Origin: Streptomyces lucensis JCM 4490
GTDB taxonomy: Bacteria > Actinomycetota > Actinomycetes > Streptomycetales > Streptomycetaceae
DNA: 64,000 nt
Direction: 5' to 3'
Assembly (NCBI RefSeq): GCF_014650035.1
Contig: NZ_BMUE01000001.1
Span: 806,001 to 870,000, forward strand
The notes below the pieces were generated by a model. The model ran no database searches, had not been told where the DNA came from, and saw only the letters and a list, made by a program, of their open reading frames with translations. Positions 27,451-37,096 of this stretch are shown one piece after another. Position 1 is the first letter of the stretch; every line of letters starts with the position of its first letter. A program made the translations under genes and the position numbers.

Positions 27451-27796
27451 CGGTCGCATGGGCTCTCCTGGGGCGCAGGGGCCGCACAAGCCCCGCTGGC
27501 CGCGCGGTTGCAGTGCCGGCAGTGCGAGTGGCGGTCGCCGCGGTGCTGCGACCTGCCTTCATTGGCGTATCCAGCGGCGCTGCCCCCAGCAGACAGCGCC
27601 GCTCGTCGGCGTTTGTGACCGGTGGCCCACCGGTCACAACCTGCGCCGCGTCGGCCCCGCCCAGTCCCGTTGCGACCCACGCCCAGTGCCCCGGCCCCGC
27701 TGCCCGCCCCCGACCCAGGTCCCCCCGGCCCCGCCCCCCGTCCGCAGACTGAAACCGCCTCGCGTACCCACCCCCCTCCTCCCCTACGCTTGTCCC
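27451..27796. other. Intergenic region before nrtL
   Basis: A 346-base gap. It contains a 27-base palindrome at 27613-27639 and a -10-like TACGCT at 27784-27789, seven bases before the GTG of nrtL, which would make that transcript leaderless. Open frames are low-complexity and Pro-rich and do not look coding. Confidence 0.5.
27613..27639. promoter_or_regulatory. Perfect 13+1+13 palindrome upstream of nrtL
   Basis: TTGTGACCGGTGG at 27613-27625 is mirrored by its exact complement at 27627-27639 around one central C. It could be a dimeric operator or a terminator of the response-regulator transcript. Confidence 0.5.
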
Positions 27797-29011
27797 GTGA
27801 CCCCCGTCGAGCTCTCCCGCACCGTGCTGCACGCCGTGCGCTGTGCTGTCGATGACGGGGAGCTGAATGTGACCGTGCCCGAGCGGGTCGTGGTGACCGA
27901 GCCGGGGCCCGGGGGGTGCGGGGATTTCGCCACCAACATCGCCCTTCAGCTCGCCCGGCCGGCCGGGCAGCCGCCCCTGCGGGTGGCCGAGGTGCTGCGC
28001 CCCCGTCTCGTCGGCGCCGACGGCATCCGCGACGTCGTCGTCACCGGGCCCGGGTTCCTCAACATCAGCCTCGACGCGCAGGACGACCTGGTCACCGGTC
28101 TGGTCAGGGAGGTCCTCGCCCGCGGCGCCGGCTACGGGCATGGTGAGGCTCTCGCGGGGCAGGTCGTCGCCCTTCGGGTGCCCTACGAGGTCCGGGCAGA
28201 GGTCGTCGCCGACGCGGTCGTGCGGATCGTCGCCACCCAGGGCGGGCGGGCCACCGTCGAGCACGGCGAGCCCGTCAATCTGCGGCCCGTGCCCGCGCCC
28301 GAGGACCCCGCCCCGCTCGGCCCCGACGCCGCCCAGTGGGCCCTGCTCCACCCGGCCCCGCACGACCGGCCCCGGATCACCGCCGATCACCTGGTCCAGC
28401 GGGAGGGCAACCCCCTCTTCCGCGTCCGGTACGCCCACGCCCGCGTCCGCTCCCTCAGCCGCAACGCCGCCCGCCTCGGGTTCACCGCCGAGCCGGGACC
28501 GATCGGTCTCCAAGGTCACGGGCACGGTCAGGGCCAGGTCAAGGACCAAGGCCACGATCAGGGCCATGATCAGGGCGACCTCGTTCGCGCCGGATCCCCC
28601 GCGCCCCTCGTCGTCACCGCCGAGTCGTCCGCTCCCGACGTGGCCCTCGCCCGCACCGGCGCTCCCGACGGCCCCCTCGCCCGCACCGGCGCCCCCGACG
28701 TCGCCTTCGCCCGCACCGGTGCCCCCGGCCCGATTCCCGCGCTCCCCGCCCCCCGCACCCTCCTGACCCCCCTCACCGACCACCCCCGCATCCTCGCCGC
28801 GGCCGCCACCCACCGTGCCCCGGATCGGCTCGCCCGGCATCTCGTCACCGTCGCCGATGCCGTGCTGCCCTTTCTGCCTGCCGTCCTGCCCCTGGGCGAG
28901 GAGAAACCCTCGGCCGCCCACCGTGCCCGGCTGGCGCTTGCCGAAGCCGCCGGGGTGGTGCTGGCCGGCGGCCTGTCCCTGCTCGGCATCGACGCACCCG
29001 AACACCTCTGA
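27797..29011 (+). CDS. nrtL: ArgS-related anticodon-binding protein NrtL
   Basis: A 404-residue protein built like arginyl-tRNA synthetase without its catalytic core. Residues 1-110 match the ArgS N-terminal additional domain ([22 protein letters not shown]), and the C-terminal part from about 210 matches the anticodon-binding helical bundle ([16 protein letters not shown] and [20 protein letters not shown]). HIGH and KMSKS motifs are absent, so it cannot charge tRNA. Residues about 240-315 form a low-complexity insert with repeated RTGAPD units and a Gly-His-Gln-Asp run. It directly precedes lysA, as in other streptomycetes. GTG 27797 is likely leaderless. Function unknown. Confidence 0.85.
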   Translation: MTPVELSRTVLHAVRCAVDDGELNVTVPERVVVTEPGPGGCGDFATNIALQLARPAGQPPLRVAEVLRPRLVGADGIRDVVVTGPGFLNISLDAQDDLVTGLVREVLARGAGYGHGEALAGQVVALRVPYEVRAEVVADAVVRIVATQGGRATVEHGEPVNLRPVPAPEDPAPLGPDAAQWALLHPAPHDRPRITADHLVQREGNPLFRVRYAHARVRSLSRNAARLGFTAEPGPIGLQGHGHGQGQVKDQGHDQGHDQGDLVRAGSPAPLVVTAESSAPDVALARTGAPDGPLARTGAPDVAFARTGAPGPIPALPAPRTLLTPLTDHPRILAAAATHRAPDRLARHLVTVADAVLPFLPAVLPLGEEKPSAAHRARLALAEAAGVVLAGGLSLLGIDAPEHL

Positions 29012-29063
29012 GGGCACCCATGGGACGTCCCCGGAGAGAGACAGAGAGTCTGAGAGTCACGTC

Positions 29064-30455
29064 ATGAGCCGTTCCGCCCACCCCGCCGGGCCCCGCTACG
29101 CCGACGTCCTGCCCGAGGGGCACTACACCGCGCCGCCCGCCGACCTCAACGCGCTCGACCGGAAGGTGTGGGCCCAGACCGTCACGCGCGACGCCGACGG
29201 TGTCGTCACCGTCGGCGGGATCGACGTCAATCGTCTCGCCGAGGAGTTCGGCACGCCCGCCTACGTCCTCGACGAGGCCGACTTCCGGGCCCGCGCCCGT
29301 GCCTGGCGCACCGCCTTCGGCACCGACGCCGACGTCTTCTACGCCGGCAAGGCCTTCCTCTCGCGCGCCGTCGTGCGGTGGCTGAACGAGGAGGGGCTGA
29401 ACCTCGACGTGTGCTCCGGTGGCGAGCTGACCACCGCCCTCTCCGCCGGGATGCCCGCCGAGCGCATCGCCTTCCACGGCAACAACAAGTCCGTCGCCGA
29501 GATCACCAGGGCCATCGAGGCCGGGGTGGGACGGATCGTGCTCGACTCCTTCCAGGAGATCGCGCGGGTCGCGCACATCGCGCAGTCGCTCGGCACCCGG
29601 CAGAAGGTGCAGATCCGGATCACCGTCGGCGTCGAGGCGCACACGCACGAGTTCATCGCCACCGCCCACGAGGACCAGAAGTTCGGCATTCCGCTGGCCG
29701 GCGGGCAGGCCGCCGAGGCCGTATGGCGGGCGCTGCAGCTCGACGGGCTGGAGCTGATCGGGATCCACTCGCACATCGGGTCGCAGATCTTCGACATGTC
29801 CGGCTTCGAGGTCGCCGCCCACCGGGTCGTCGGGCTGCTCAAGGAGATCCGCGACGAGCACGGGGTGGAACTGCCGGAGATCGACCTGGGCGGCGGGCTC
29901 GGCATCGCCTACACCGGCGACGACGATCCCCGCGAGCCGCACGAGATCGCCAAGGCGCTCACCGAGATCGTCGGCCGTGAGTGCGAGGCCGCCCGGCTGC
30001 GGACGCCCCGGATCTCCGTCGAGCCCGGGCGCGCCATCGTCGGGCCGACCGCCTTCACCCTGTACGAGGTCGGCACGGTCAAGCCCCTCGAGGGGCTGCG
30101 CACCTACGTCTCCGTCGACGGCGGCATGTCGGACAACATCCGCACCGCGCTGTACGACGCCGAGTACAGCGTCGCCCTGGTCTCCCGCACCTCCGACGCC
30201 GAGCCCATGCTCGCCCGGGTCGTCGGCAAGCACTGCGAGAGCGGCGACATCGTGGTCCGGGACGCGTTCCTGCCCGCCGACCTGGCGCCGGGCGACCTGC
30301 TCGCCGTGCCGGCCACCGGCGCCTACTGCCGGTCCATGGCCAGCAACTACAACCACGTGCTCCGGCCGCCCGTCGTCGCCGTGCGCGACGGCGAGGCCCG
30401 GGCCGTCGTCCGGCGTGAGACGGAGGAGGACCTCCTGCGTCTCGACGTCGGCTGA
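29064..30455 (+). CDS. lysA: Diaminopimelate decarboxylase
   Basis: A 463-residue type III PLP enzyme that converts meso-diaminopimelate to lysine in the last step of lysine synthesis. The PLP lysine is Lys96 in FYAGKAFL, the Gly-rich phosphate-binding region is [12 protein letters not shown], and the active-site cysteine segment HCESGD is present near residue 390. ATG 29064 lies 52 bases after nrtL, with TCTGAGAG upstream as a weak site. It forms the start of a lysine-threonine block with hom, thrC and thrB. Two hairpins follow in the 155-base gap before hom. Confidence 0.95.
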   Translation: MSRSAHPAGPRYADVLPEGHYTAPPADLNALDRKVWAQTVTRDADGVVTVGGIDVNRLAEEFGTPAYVLDEADFRARARAWRTAFGTDADVFYAGKAFLSRAVVRWLNEEGLNLDVCSGGELTTALSAGMPAERIAFHGNNKSVAEITRAIEAGVGRIVLDSFQEIARVAHIAQSLGTRQKVQIRITVGVEAHTHEFIATAHEDQKFGIPLAGGQAAEAVWRALQLDGLELIGIHSHIGSQIFDMSGFEVAAHRVVGLLKEIRDEHGVELPEIDLGGGLGIAYTGDDDPREPHEIAKALTEIVGRECEAARLRTPRISVEPGRAIVGPTAFTLYEVGTVKPLEGLRTYVSVDGGMSDNIRTALYDAEYSVALVSRTSDAEPMLARVVGKHCESGDIVVRDAFLPADLAPGDLLAVPATGAYCRSMASNYNHVLRPPVVAVRDGEARAVVRRETEEDLLRLDVG

Positions 30456-30475
30456 ACAAGCCGGGCACCGGAAAC

Positions 30476-30508
30476 CGGGGGTGGAAGATCTGCGGTCCCC
30501 CACCCCCG
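30476..30508 (+). terminator. Hairpin after lysA
   Basis: CGGGGGTGG at 30476-30484 pairs with its complement at 30500-30508 with a 15-base loop. A second dyad, CCGGACG at 30535-30541 with CGTCCGG at 30557-30563, follows. They could end lysA transcription or regulate hom. Confidence 0.5.
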
Positions 30509-30610
30509 TACAAATGAAATAGATGTCTCACGATCCGGACGAAGGGTAGAAACTCCCGTCCGGTGAGTGAGACTGGTCGAACCGTAGACGGTATGAGGAA
30601 ACGAGGTCGG

Positions 30611-31903
30611 ATGATGCGTACGCGTCCGCTGAAGGTGGCGCTGCTGGGCTGTGGAGTGGTCGGCTCAGAGGTGGCGCGCATCATGACGACGCACGCCGAC
30701 GACCTCGCCGCCAGGATCGGGGCTCCGGTCGAGCTGGCCGGGGTCGCCGTGCGGCGCCCGTCCAGGGTGCGCGAGGGCATCGACCCGGGCCTCGTCACCA
30801 CCGACGCCACCGCGCTCGTCAAACGCGGGGACATCGACGTCGTGGTGGAGGTCATCGGGGGCATCGAGCCCGCCCGGTCCCTCATCACCACCGCCTTCGA
30901 GCACGGCGCCTCGGTCGTCTCCGCCAACAAGGCCCTGCTCGCCCAGGACGGGGCCGCCCTGCACGCCGCCGCCGTGGAGCACGGCCGGGACCTGTACTAC
31001 GAGGCGGCCGTCGCCGGCGCCATCCCGCTGATCCGGCCGCTACGCGAGTCCCTCGCCGGCGACAAGGTCAACCGGGTGCTCGGCATCGTCAACGGCACCA
31101 CCAACTTCATCCTCGACAAGATGGACTCCACGGGAGCGGGCTACCAGGAGGCGCTCGACGAGGCCACCGCCCTGGGGTACGCGGAGGCCGACCCGACCGC
31201 GGACGTCGAGGGCTTCGACGCCGCCGCCAAGGCCGCCATCCTCGCCGGCATCGCCTTCCACACGCGCGTGCGCCTCGACGACGTCTACCGCGAGGGCATG
31301 ACCGAGGTCACCGCCGCCGACTTCCGCTCCGCCAAGGAGATGGGCTGCACCATCAAGCTGCTCGCCATCTGCGAGCGGTCCAAGGACGGCGCGTCCGTCA
31401 CCGCGCGCGTGCACCCCGCGATGATTCCGCTCAGCCACCCGCTCGCCTCCGTGCGCGGCGCGTACAACGCCGTCTTCGTCGAGTCCGACGCGGCCGGGCA
31501 GCTGATGTTCTACGGCCCCGGCGCCGGCGGTTCCCCGACCGCCTCCGCCGTCCTCGGCGACCTCGTCGCCGTCTGCCGCAACCGGCTCAACGGCGCCACC
31601 GGGCCCGGCGAGTCGGCGTACGCCGACCTGACCGTCTCCCCGATGGGCGAGGTCGTCACCCGGTACCACATCAGCCTCGACGTGGCCGACAAACCGGGTG
31701 TGCTCGCCCAGGTCGCCACCGTCTTCGCCGAACACGGCGTGTCGATCGACACCGTTCGGCAGCAGGGCAAGGACGGCGAGGCCTCCCTCGTCGTCGTCAC
31801 CCACCGGGCCTCCGACGCGTCCCTGTCCGGGACCGTCGAGGCACTGCGCAACCTCGACACCGTGCGGGGTGTCGCCAGCATCATGCGGGTTGAAGGAGAG
31901 TAA
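30611..31903 (+). CDS. hom: Homoserine dehydrogenase
   Basis: A 430-residue monofunctional homoserine dehydrogenase, which reduces aspartate semialdehyde to homoserine for threonine and methionine synthesis. The NAD(P) fold opens with LLGCGVVGSEV, the catalytic region reads NGTTNFILDKM and EADPTADVEGFDAAAKAAIL with the active-site Asp and Lys, and a C-terminal ACT domain (residues about 350-425, VADKPGVLAQVATVF) suits feedback control by threonine. ATG 30611 follows ACGAGGTCGG; frames open further up to GTG 30563 and would add sixteen residues not seen in the family. It is followed by thrC after six bases. Confidence 0.95.
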   Translation: MMRTRPLKVALLGCGVVGSEVARIMTTHADDLAARIGAPVELAGVAVRRPSRVREGIDPGLVTTDATALVKRGDIDVVVEVIGGIEPARSLITTAFEHGASVVSANKALLAQDGAALHAAAVEHGRDLYYEAAVAGAIPLIRPLRESLAGDKVNRVLGIVNGTTNFILDKMDSTGAGYQEALDEATALGYAEADPTADVEGFDAAAKAAILAGIAFHTRVRLDDVYREGMTEVTAADFRSAKEMGCTIKLLAICERSKDGASVTARVHPAMIPLSHPLASVRGAYNAVFVESDAAGQLMFYGPGAGGSPTASAVLGDLVAVCRNRLNGATGPGESAYADLTVSPMGEVVTRYHISLDVADKPGVLAQVATVFAEHGVSIDTVRQQGKDGEASLVVVTHRASDASLSGTVEALRNLDTVRGVASIMRVEGE

Positions 31904-31909
31904 CCAGCA

Positions 31910-32968
31910 ATGACCCACCAGTGGCGCGGAATCATCGAGGAGTACCGGGACAGGCTGCCGGTGTCCGACACGACGCCGGTCGTGACGCTCCGCGAGGGCG
32001 GCACGCCTCTCGTACCCGCGCAGGTGCTCTCCGAGCGCACGGGCTGCGAGGTCCACCTGAAGGTGGAGGGCGCCAACCCGACCGGGTCCTTCAAGGACCG
32101 CGGCATGACCATGGCCATCAGCAAGGCCAAGGAGGAGGGGGCGAAGGCCGTCATCTGCGCCTCCACCGGCAACACCTCCGCCAGCGCGGCCGCCTACGCC
32201 GTGCGCGCCGGCATGGTCTCCGCCGTGCTCGTGCCGCAGGGCAAGATCGCCCTCGGCAAGATGGGCCAGGCCCTCGTCCACGGCGCCAAGATCCTCCAGG
32301 TCGACGGCAATTTCGACGACTGCCTCACCCTCGCGCGCTCCCTGAGCGAGAACTACCCCGTGGCGCTGGTGAATTCGGTCAACCCGGTACGCATCGAGGG
32401 CCAGAAGACGGCCGCCTTCGAGATCGTGGACATGCTCGGCGACGCCCCCGACATCCACGTCCTGCCCGTCGGCAACGCGGGCAACATCACCGCCTACTGG
32501 AAGGGTTACAAGGAGTACGCCGCCGACGGCATCTCCTCCAGGACCCCTCGCATGTGGGGCTTCCAGGCCTCCGGCAGTGCCCCGATCGTGCGCGGCGAGG
32601 TCGTCAAGGACCCGTCGACCATCGCCACCGCGATCCGCATCGGCAACCCCGCCTCGTGGAACTACGCGCTGGCCGCACGCGACGAGTCGGGCGGCGCCAT
32701 CGACGAGGTGACGGACCGTGAGATCCTGCGCGCCTACCGGCTGTTGGCCGCACAGGAGGGCGTCTTCGTGGAGCCCGCCTCCGCCGCCTCCGTGGCCGGT
32801 CTGCTCAAGGCCGCCGAGCAGGGCAAGGTCGACCCGGGGCAGCGCATCGTGTGCACGGTCACCGGCAACGGCCTGAAGGACCCCGACTGGGCCGTCGCCG
32901 GCGCTCCGCAGCCGGTCACCGTCCCGGTCGACGCGGCCACCGCGGCCGAGCGCCTCGGCCTCGCCTGA
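31910..32968 (+). CDS. thrC: Threonine synthase
   Basis: A 352-residue PLP enzyme of fold type II that turns O-phosphohomoserine into threonine. The PLP lysine is Lys62 in [10 protein letters not shown], the phosphate-binding loop is SVGNAGN-like ([13 protein letters not shown]), and [10 protein letters not shown] near the end is typical of the short, class of threonine synthase in actinobacteria. ATG 31910 follows GAAGGAGAG and lies six bases after hom, so the two are cotranscribed. The kinase partner thrB is separated by a 680-base gap full of tandem repeats, unlike the close spacing in many bacteria. Confidence 0.95.
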   Translation: MTHQWRGIIEEYRDRLPVSDTTPVVTLREGGTPLVPAQVLSERTGCEVHLKVEGANPTGSFKDRGMTMAISKAKEEGAKAVICASTGNTSASAAAYAVRAGMVSAVLVPQGKIALGKMGQALVHGAKILQVDGNFDDCLTLARSLSENYPVALVNSVNPVRIEGQKTAAFEIVDMLGDAPDIHVLPVGNAGNITAYWKGYKEYAADGISSRTPRMWGFQASGSAPIVRGEVVKDPSTIATAIRIGNPASWNYALAARDESGGAIDEVTDREILRAYRLLAAQEGVFVEPASAASVAGLLKAAEQGKVDPGQRIVCTVTGNGLKDPDWAVAGAPQPVTVPVDAATAAERLGLA

Positions 32969-33648
32969 GCGTCGCGTCGCGCGTTCGACCGAGCGCGGCC
33001 GGCCCTGGTGACCCGGGTCCCCGGTTCCTCCGACCCGGGCCCCGGTTCGCCGGCCCGAGCCCCGGGTTCCCGGGTAGTTCGGGTTCCGGGCCGTGCGGCT
33101 GTCCGGTCCGGGTTCCGGGTCGTGCGGCTGTCCGGTTCGGGTTCCGGGTCGTGCGGCCCTCCGGTTCGGGTTCCGGGCCGTGCGGCTGTCCGGTTCGGGT
33201 TCCGGGTCGTCGTGCGGCAGTGCGGTCCGGGTTCCGGGCCGTGCGGCTGTCCGGTCCTAGCCCGGGCCGTCGTGCGGCCGCCCCGGTCCGAGCCCTGGCG
33301 GCCGTGCGACCGTCCGGTCCGAGCCCCGGGCAGCCGTGCGGCTTCCGGGCCGGGCCCCGGACAATCCGGGCCCAGCCCGGGTTTCCCCTGACAGGGGTGC
33401 ACAAGAGGTCTGCGACACGCATCGTGCGCCTCCTGTGCGCCCTATGTCGCCACAGAACCTTCCTTCGATAGGCTGTACTCAACCCGCCCACCGCATATGC
33501 CCCCCGCGTGTGGCACGGCACCGTGCCGTCTCCGCGGACCGACGGGTCTTCGTACGTCATCGGATGTCCACCGAACTTCGGTCGAATGTCCATCGAGTTC
33601 ATCGAGCGCCATTCGACCGTCACGCAGCTCAAGGAGAGTCAACGAGCG
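32969..33648. other. Gene-free region between thrC and thrB
   Basis: A 680-base gap, very G-rich, dominated by the 29-bp repeat array and by looser variants of the same motif on both sides (33010-33360). Its reading frames are repeat-driven and lack normal codon use. The stretch 33400-33640 is less biased and should hold the thrB promoter. Confidence 0.55.
33081..33257. repeat. 29-bp tandem repeat array
   Basis: Units begin GGGTTCCGGG at 33081, 33110, 33139, 33168 and 33197 (exact 29-base steps), and at 33229 after a 3-base addition. Each carries a CGTGCGGC element and ends CCGGT(C/T)C. Units differ by a few bases. There are no spacers, so this is a minisatellite and not CRISPR. The unit length is not a multiple of three, which argues against coding. 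Confidence 0.85.
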
Positions 33649-34566
33649 ATGGCCGGTCCAGCGTTCCGCGCCGCCGCCGTCCGGGTGCGCGTTCCCGCCA
33701 CCAGCGCCAATCTGGGCCCGGGTTTCGACGCCCTGGGCCTCGCGCTGGGGCTCTACGACGACGTGGTCGTCCGGGTGGCCGACTCCGGGCTGCACATCGA
33801 CATCGCGGGCGAGGGCAGTGAGACCCTCCCGCGTGACGAGAGTCACCTCCTCGTCCGCTCCCTGCGCACCGCCTTCGACCTGCTGGGCGGGCAGCCCCGC
33901 GGCCTGGAGATCGTCTGCGCGAACCGCATTCCGCACGGCCGGGGCCTGGGCTCCTCCTCCGCCGCCATCTGTGCCGGCATCGTCGCCGCCCGCGCGGTGA
34001 CCATAGGCGGCGAGGCCCGCCTGGACGACACCGCGCTGCTGGAGCTGGCCACCGAGATCGAGGGCCACCCGGACAACGTGGCCGCCTGTCTGCTCGGCGG
34101 ATTCACCCTGTCCTGGATGGAGTCCGGCGCCGCCCGGGCGATCAGGATGGAGCCGAACAGTTCCATCGTTCCGGTGGTTTTCGTGCCCGGGAAGCCGGTC
34201 CTCACCGAGACCGCCCGCGGCCTGCTCCCGCGCAACGTGCCGCACGTCGACGCCGCCGTCAACGCGGGCCGCGCCGCCCTGCTCGTCGAGGCTCTGACCA
34301 GGCGCCCCGAGCTGCTGCTGCCCGCCACCGAGGACCGGCTCCACCAGGAGTACCGCGCCCCGGCCATGCCCGAGAGCGCCGCGCTGGTCGAGCGGCTGCG
34401 CGCCGACGGCGTCCCGGCCGTGATCTCGGGCGCCGGACCCACCGTCATGGCCCTCGCCGACCCCGGCACCGCGGACAAGGTGTCGCACCTCGCGGGTGAG
34501 GGCTGGGCCGCCAACCGGCTGGACCTCGACGCGCAGGGAGCGAGCGTGCTGCCGCTTGCGCCCTGA
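33649..34566 (+). CDS. thrB: Homoserine kinase
   Basis: A 305-residue GHMP-family kinase that phosphorylates homoserine for ThrC. The N-terminal VRVPATSANLGPGFD, the ATP loop PHGRGLGSSSAA and the C-terminal SGAGPTVMAL motif are all present, in the expected order. ATG 33649 is preceded by AAGGAG at 33631-33636; the frame remains open to 33508 but the added residues have no counterpart in the family. It is placed after the minisatellite region, so it may have its own promoter. The rho leader begins right after its stop. Confidence 0.93.
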   Translation: MAGPAFRAAAVRVRVPATSANLGPGFDALGLALGLYDDVVVRVADSGLHIDIAGEGSETLPRDESHLLVRSLRTAFDLLGGQPRGLEIVCANRIPHGRGLGSSSAAICAGIVAARAVTIGGEARLDDTALLELATEIEGHPDNVAACLLGGFTLSWMESGAARAIRMEPNSSIVPVVFVPGKPVLTETARGLLPRNVPHVDAAVNAGRAALLVEALTRRPELLLPATEDRLHQEYRAPAMPESAALVERLRADGVPAVISGAGPTVMALADPGTADKVSHLAGEGWAANRLDLDAQGASVLPLAP

Positions 34567-34592
34567 CACACGGTTGCCGGATTTGGAGAGGG

Positions 34593-34619
34593 GGAATGTT
34601 TGTTGGATCCGGTAGTGTT
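34593..34619 (+). promoter_or_regulatory. Sigma-R-like promoter upstream of rho
   Basis: GGAAT at 34593-34597 and GTT at 34617-34619 are separated by 19 bases, matching the GGAAT-N18/19-GTT pattern of SigR (disulfide-stress) promoters. The overlapping TAGTGT at 34613-34618 is also a fair -10 box for HrdB, so dual use is possible. Confidence 0.45.
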
Positions 34620-34646
34620 AATCTCAAGTCTGCACCCGACCCCACC

Positions 34647-34805
34647 ATGGCGAGGTGCCTCGTGTCCCCGTCCGGGACAGACATTCTTCCGGGAGTCTCC
34701 CGCACCGTTCCGTGTTCCTTGCGCCGTACCTGGGCAGTACGTCGTATGCGGGCACTGAGCGGACCGCCGGGCACGCTCCGGAATCGGTGCTGCCACGCCA
34801 CGTGA
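34647..34805 (+). other. Possible leader peptide in the rho leader
   Basis: ATG 34647 opens a 52-codon frame (MARCLVSPSGTDILP onward) in the 400-base gap between thrB and rho. There is no clear ribosome site and no known homologue to my knowledge. A 19-base palindrome at 34801-34819 overlaps its stop, an arrangement compatible with attenuation of rho, but coding is unproven. Confidence 0.25.
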
Positions 34806-34819
34806 CACCGGGTGTCACG
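34801..34819. promoter_or_regulatory. Palindrome in the rho leader
   Basis: CGTGACACC at 34801-34809 and its complement GGTGTCACG at 34811-34819 flank a single G, about 150 bases before the rho start. It may be an RNA hairpin or an operator. Confidence 0.45.
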
Positions 34820-34969
34820 GCTCGCGGAAGCGCCATCACCAGCAAATCTCTCTCCGCCGTTGGCGGACCACCGCCCCGGCACGGTTCACCGAAGACAGGA
34901 CCGTAGCCGGACAGCACAACCGGTCGCCGAGCCAGACAGGCCGACGTCCGCTCCAGGGAAGGACCCTTC

Positions 34970-36967
34970 GTGAGCGACACCACCGATCTGATGGGCGCAC
35001 GTGTCGAGGAGACCGCTGCCGCGCCCGCCACGGACGCCTCCGCGCCTGCCACCGGTGCCGGCTCCCGGCGGCGCCGTGGTACCGGCCTCGAGGGCATGGT
35101 GCTGGCCGAGCTGCAGCAGGTCGCCTCGGGCCTCGGCATCAGGGGCACCGCGCGGATGCGCAAGAGCCAGCTGATCGAGGTCATCAAGGAGGCGCAGGCC
35201 GCCGGGGGTGCCGCCCCCAAGGCCGCTTCCGCCCCCGCCGAGGCCGCTGAGACCAAGCCCAAGCGCCGGGCCACCTCCAAGGCCCGCACGGGTGAGGAGG
35301 CGGAGAAGAAGGCCAAGGCCGAGGCCCCCGCCGAGAAGGCAGTGGCCCAGCAGCAGATCGAGATCCCCGGCCAGCCGGACGGGGGCACCGCCCGCGAAGC
35401 CGAGCGCGGGGGAGCCGACGCCCCGGCCGAGCGCCGTCGCCGTCGTGCCACCGCCGAGGCGGGCAGCCCGGCCGCGAACAGCTCCGAGACCGTCGCCGCC
35501 GAGGCGAAGGGCGAGGCCAAGGCCGAGGCGCCCGCGCAGCAGCAGGGTGACGCCAAGGGCGACGCCGGTGACGGCGAGGGCCGCGGCCGCCGCGACCGCC
35601 GTGAGCGCGGCCGCGACCGCGACCGTGACCGCCGCGGCAAGGGCGACGACCAGCAGGGCCAGGGCGGCCAGCGGCAGCAGGGCCAGCAGCAGGGCGGCGG
35701 CCGGCAGGACCGTCAGCAGGACGACGACGACTTCGAGGGCGGACGCCGGGGCCGTCGCGGCCGCTACCGCGACCGCCGTGGCCGCCGTGGCCGCGACGAC
35801 ATCGCCGAGCCGCAGGTCGCCGAGGACGACGTCCTGATCCCCGTCGCGGGCATCCTCGACATCCTCGACAACTACGCCTTCATCCGGACCTCCGGCTACC
35901 TGCCCGGCCCGAACGACGTGTACGTCTCGCTCGCCCAGGTCCGCAAGAACGGCCTGCGCAAGGGCGACCACGTCACCGGTGCGGTCCGCCAGCCGAAGGA
36001 GGGCGAGCGCCGCGAGAAGTTCAACGCGCTGGTCCGCCTCGACTCCGTCAACGGCATGGCGCCCGAACACGGCCGCGGCCGACCGGAGTTCAACAAGCTG
36101 ACCCCGCTCTACCCGCAGGACCGCCTCCGCCTGGAGACGGACCCGGGCGTGCTCACCACCCGCATCATCGACCTCGTGTCGCCGATCGGTAAGGGCCAGC
36201 GCGGTCTGATCGTGGCCCCGCCGAAGACCGGCAAGACCATGATCATGCAGGCGATCGCCAACGCGATCACGCACAACAACCCCGAGTGCCACCTGATGGT
36301 CGTCCTGGTCGACGAGCGTCCGGAAGAGGTCACCGACATGCAGCGGTCGGTCAAGGGCGAGGTCATCTCCTCGACCTTCGACCGCCCGGCCGAGGACCAC
36401 ACCACGGTCGCCGAGCTGGCCATCGAGCGCGCCAAGCGCCTGGTGGAGCTGGGCCACGACGTGGTCGTGCTGCTCGACTCGATCACCCGTCTGGGCCGTG
36501 CCTACAACCTGGCCGCGCCCGCCTCCGGCCGCATCCTGTCCGGTGGTGTCGACTCGACCGCGCTGTACCCGCCGAAGCGGTTCTTCGGTGCGGCGCGCAA
36601 CATCGAGGACGGCGGTTCGCTGACCATCCTGGCCACGGCTCTCGTGGACACCGGGTCCCGCATGGACGAGGTGATCTTCGAGGAGTTCAAGGGCACGGGC
36701 AACATGGAGCTCAAGCTCGACCGCAAGCTCGCCGACAAGCGCATCTTCCCGGCGGTGGACGTCGACGCGTCCGGTACCCGCAAGGAAGAGATCCTGCTCG
36801 GCAACGAGGAGCTGGCCGTCGTCTGGAAGCTCCGTCGCGTCCTGCACGCGCTGGACCAGCAGCAGGCGATCGAGCTGCTCCTCGACAAGATGAAGCAGAC
36901 CAAGTCGAACGTCGAGTTCCTGATGCAGATCCAGAAGACGACGCCGACGCCGGGCAACGGGGACTGA
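34970..36967 (+). CDS. rho: Transcription termination factor Rho
   Basis: A 665-residue Rho. Residues about 38-80 form the N-terminal helical RNA-binding part ([14 protein letters not shown] and [10 protein letters not shown]). Residues about 85-285 are an Ala, Glu, Arg and Gln-rich insertion typical of high-G+C actinobacteria, dense in RGR/RDR repeats. The cold-shock-like domain follows ([18 protein letters not shown]). The ATPase core has Walker A PPKTGKT with Lys422 and Walker [20 protein letters not shown] 34970 follows GGGAAGGA. A long leader with a SigR-like promoter and a palindrome precedes it, and Rho autoregulation through the leader is known in other bacteria. A strong intrinsic terminator follows. 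Confidence 0.97.
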   Translation: MSDTTDLMGARVEETAAAPATDASAPATGAGSRRRRGTGLEGMVLAELQQVASGLGIRGTARMRKSQLIEVIKEAQAAGGAAPKAASAPAEAAETKPKRRATSKARTGEEAEKKAKAEAPAEKAVAQQQIEIPGQPDGGTAREAERGGADAPAERRRRRATAEAGSPAANSSETVAAEAKGEAKAEAPAQQQGDAKGDAGDGEGRGRRDRRERGRDRDRDRRGKGDDQQGQGGQRQQGQQQGGGRQDRQQDDDDFEGGRRGRRGRYRDRRGRRGRDDIAEPQVAEDDVLIPVAGILDILDNYAFIRTSGYLPGPNDVYVSLAQVRKNGLRKGDHVTGAVRQPKEGERREKFNALVRLDSVNGMAPEHGRGRPEFNKLTPLYPQDRLRLETDPGVLTTRIIDLVSPIGKGQRGLIVAPPKTGKTMIMQAIANAITHNNPECHLMVVLVDERPEEVTDMQRSVKGEVISSTFDRPAEDHTTVAELAIERAKRLVELGHDVVVLLDSITRLGRAYNLAAPASGRILSGGVDSTALYPPKRFFGAARNIEDGGSLTILATALVDTGSRMDEVIFEEFKGTGNMELKLDRKLADKRIFPAVDVDASGTRKEEILLGNEELAVVWKLRRVLHALDQQQAIELLLDKMKQTKSNVEFLMQIQKTTPTPGNGD

Positions 36968-36990
36968 CACCCCGCTCCCCAGGGCGCCGA

Positions 36991-37030
36991 GGCCGCCTCC
37001 CGTCACCGCAGTGACGGGAGGCGGCCTTTT
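36991..37030 (+). terminator. Intrinsic terminator after rho
   Basis: A perfect 16-bp stem (36991-37006 with 37011-37026) closes a CGCA loop and is followed by TTTT at 37027-37030. Confidence 0.9.
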
Positions 37031-37096
37031 GGCGCTGTGAGGTACGGGACCGCATCACGCGTCCCTCCCACCTCACTTTCCCCGGGGAGAACTCCC

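Noticed and set aside
27458..27796. Upstream extension of NrtL
   Set aside because: The added residues are Pro/Arg-rich intergenic sequence crossing a palindrome; the GTG 27797 start matches the ArgS N-terminal domain.
30563..30610. Earlier GTG start for homoserine dehydrogenase
   Set aside because: Adds residues with no counterpart and overlaps a hairpin; ATG 30611 has a ribosome site.
33010..33360. CRISPR array
   Set aside because: Repeats follow directly with no spacers and no cas genes nearby.
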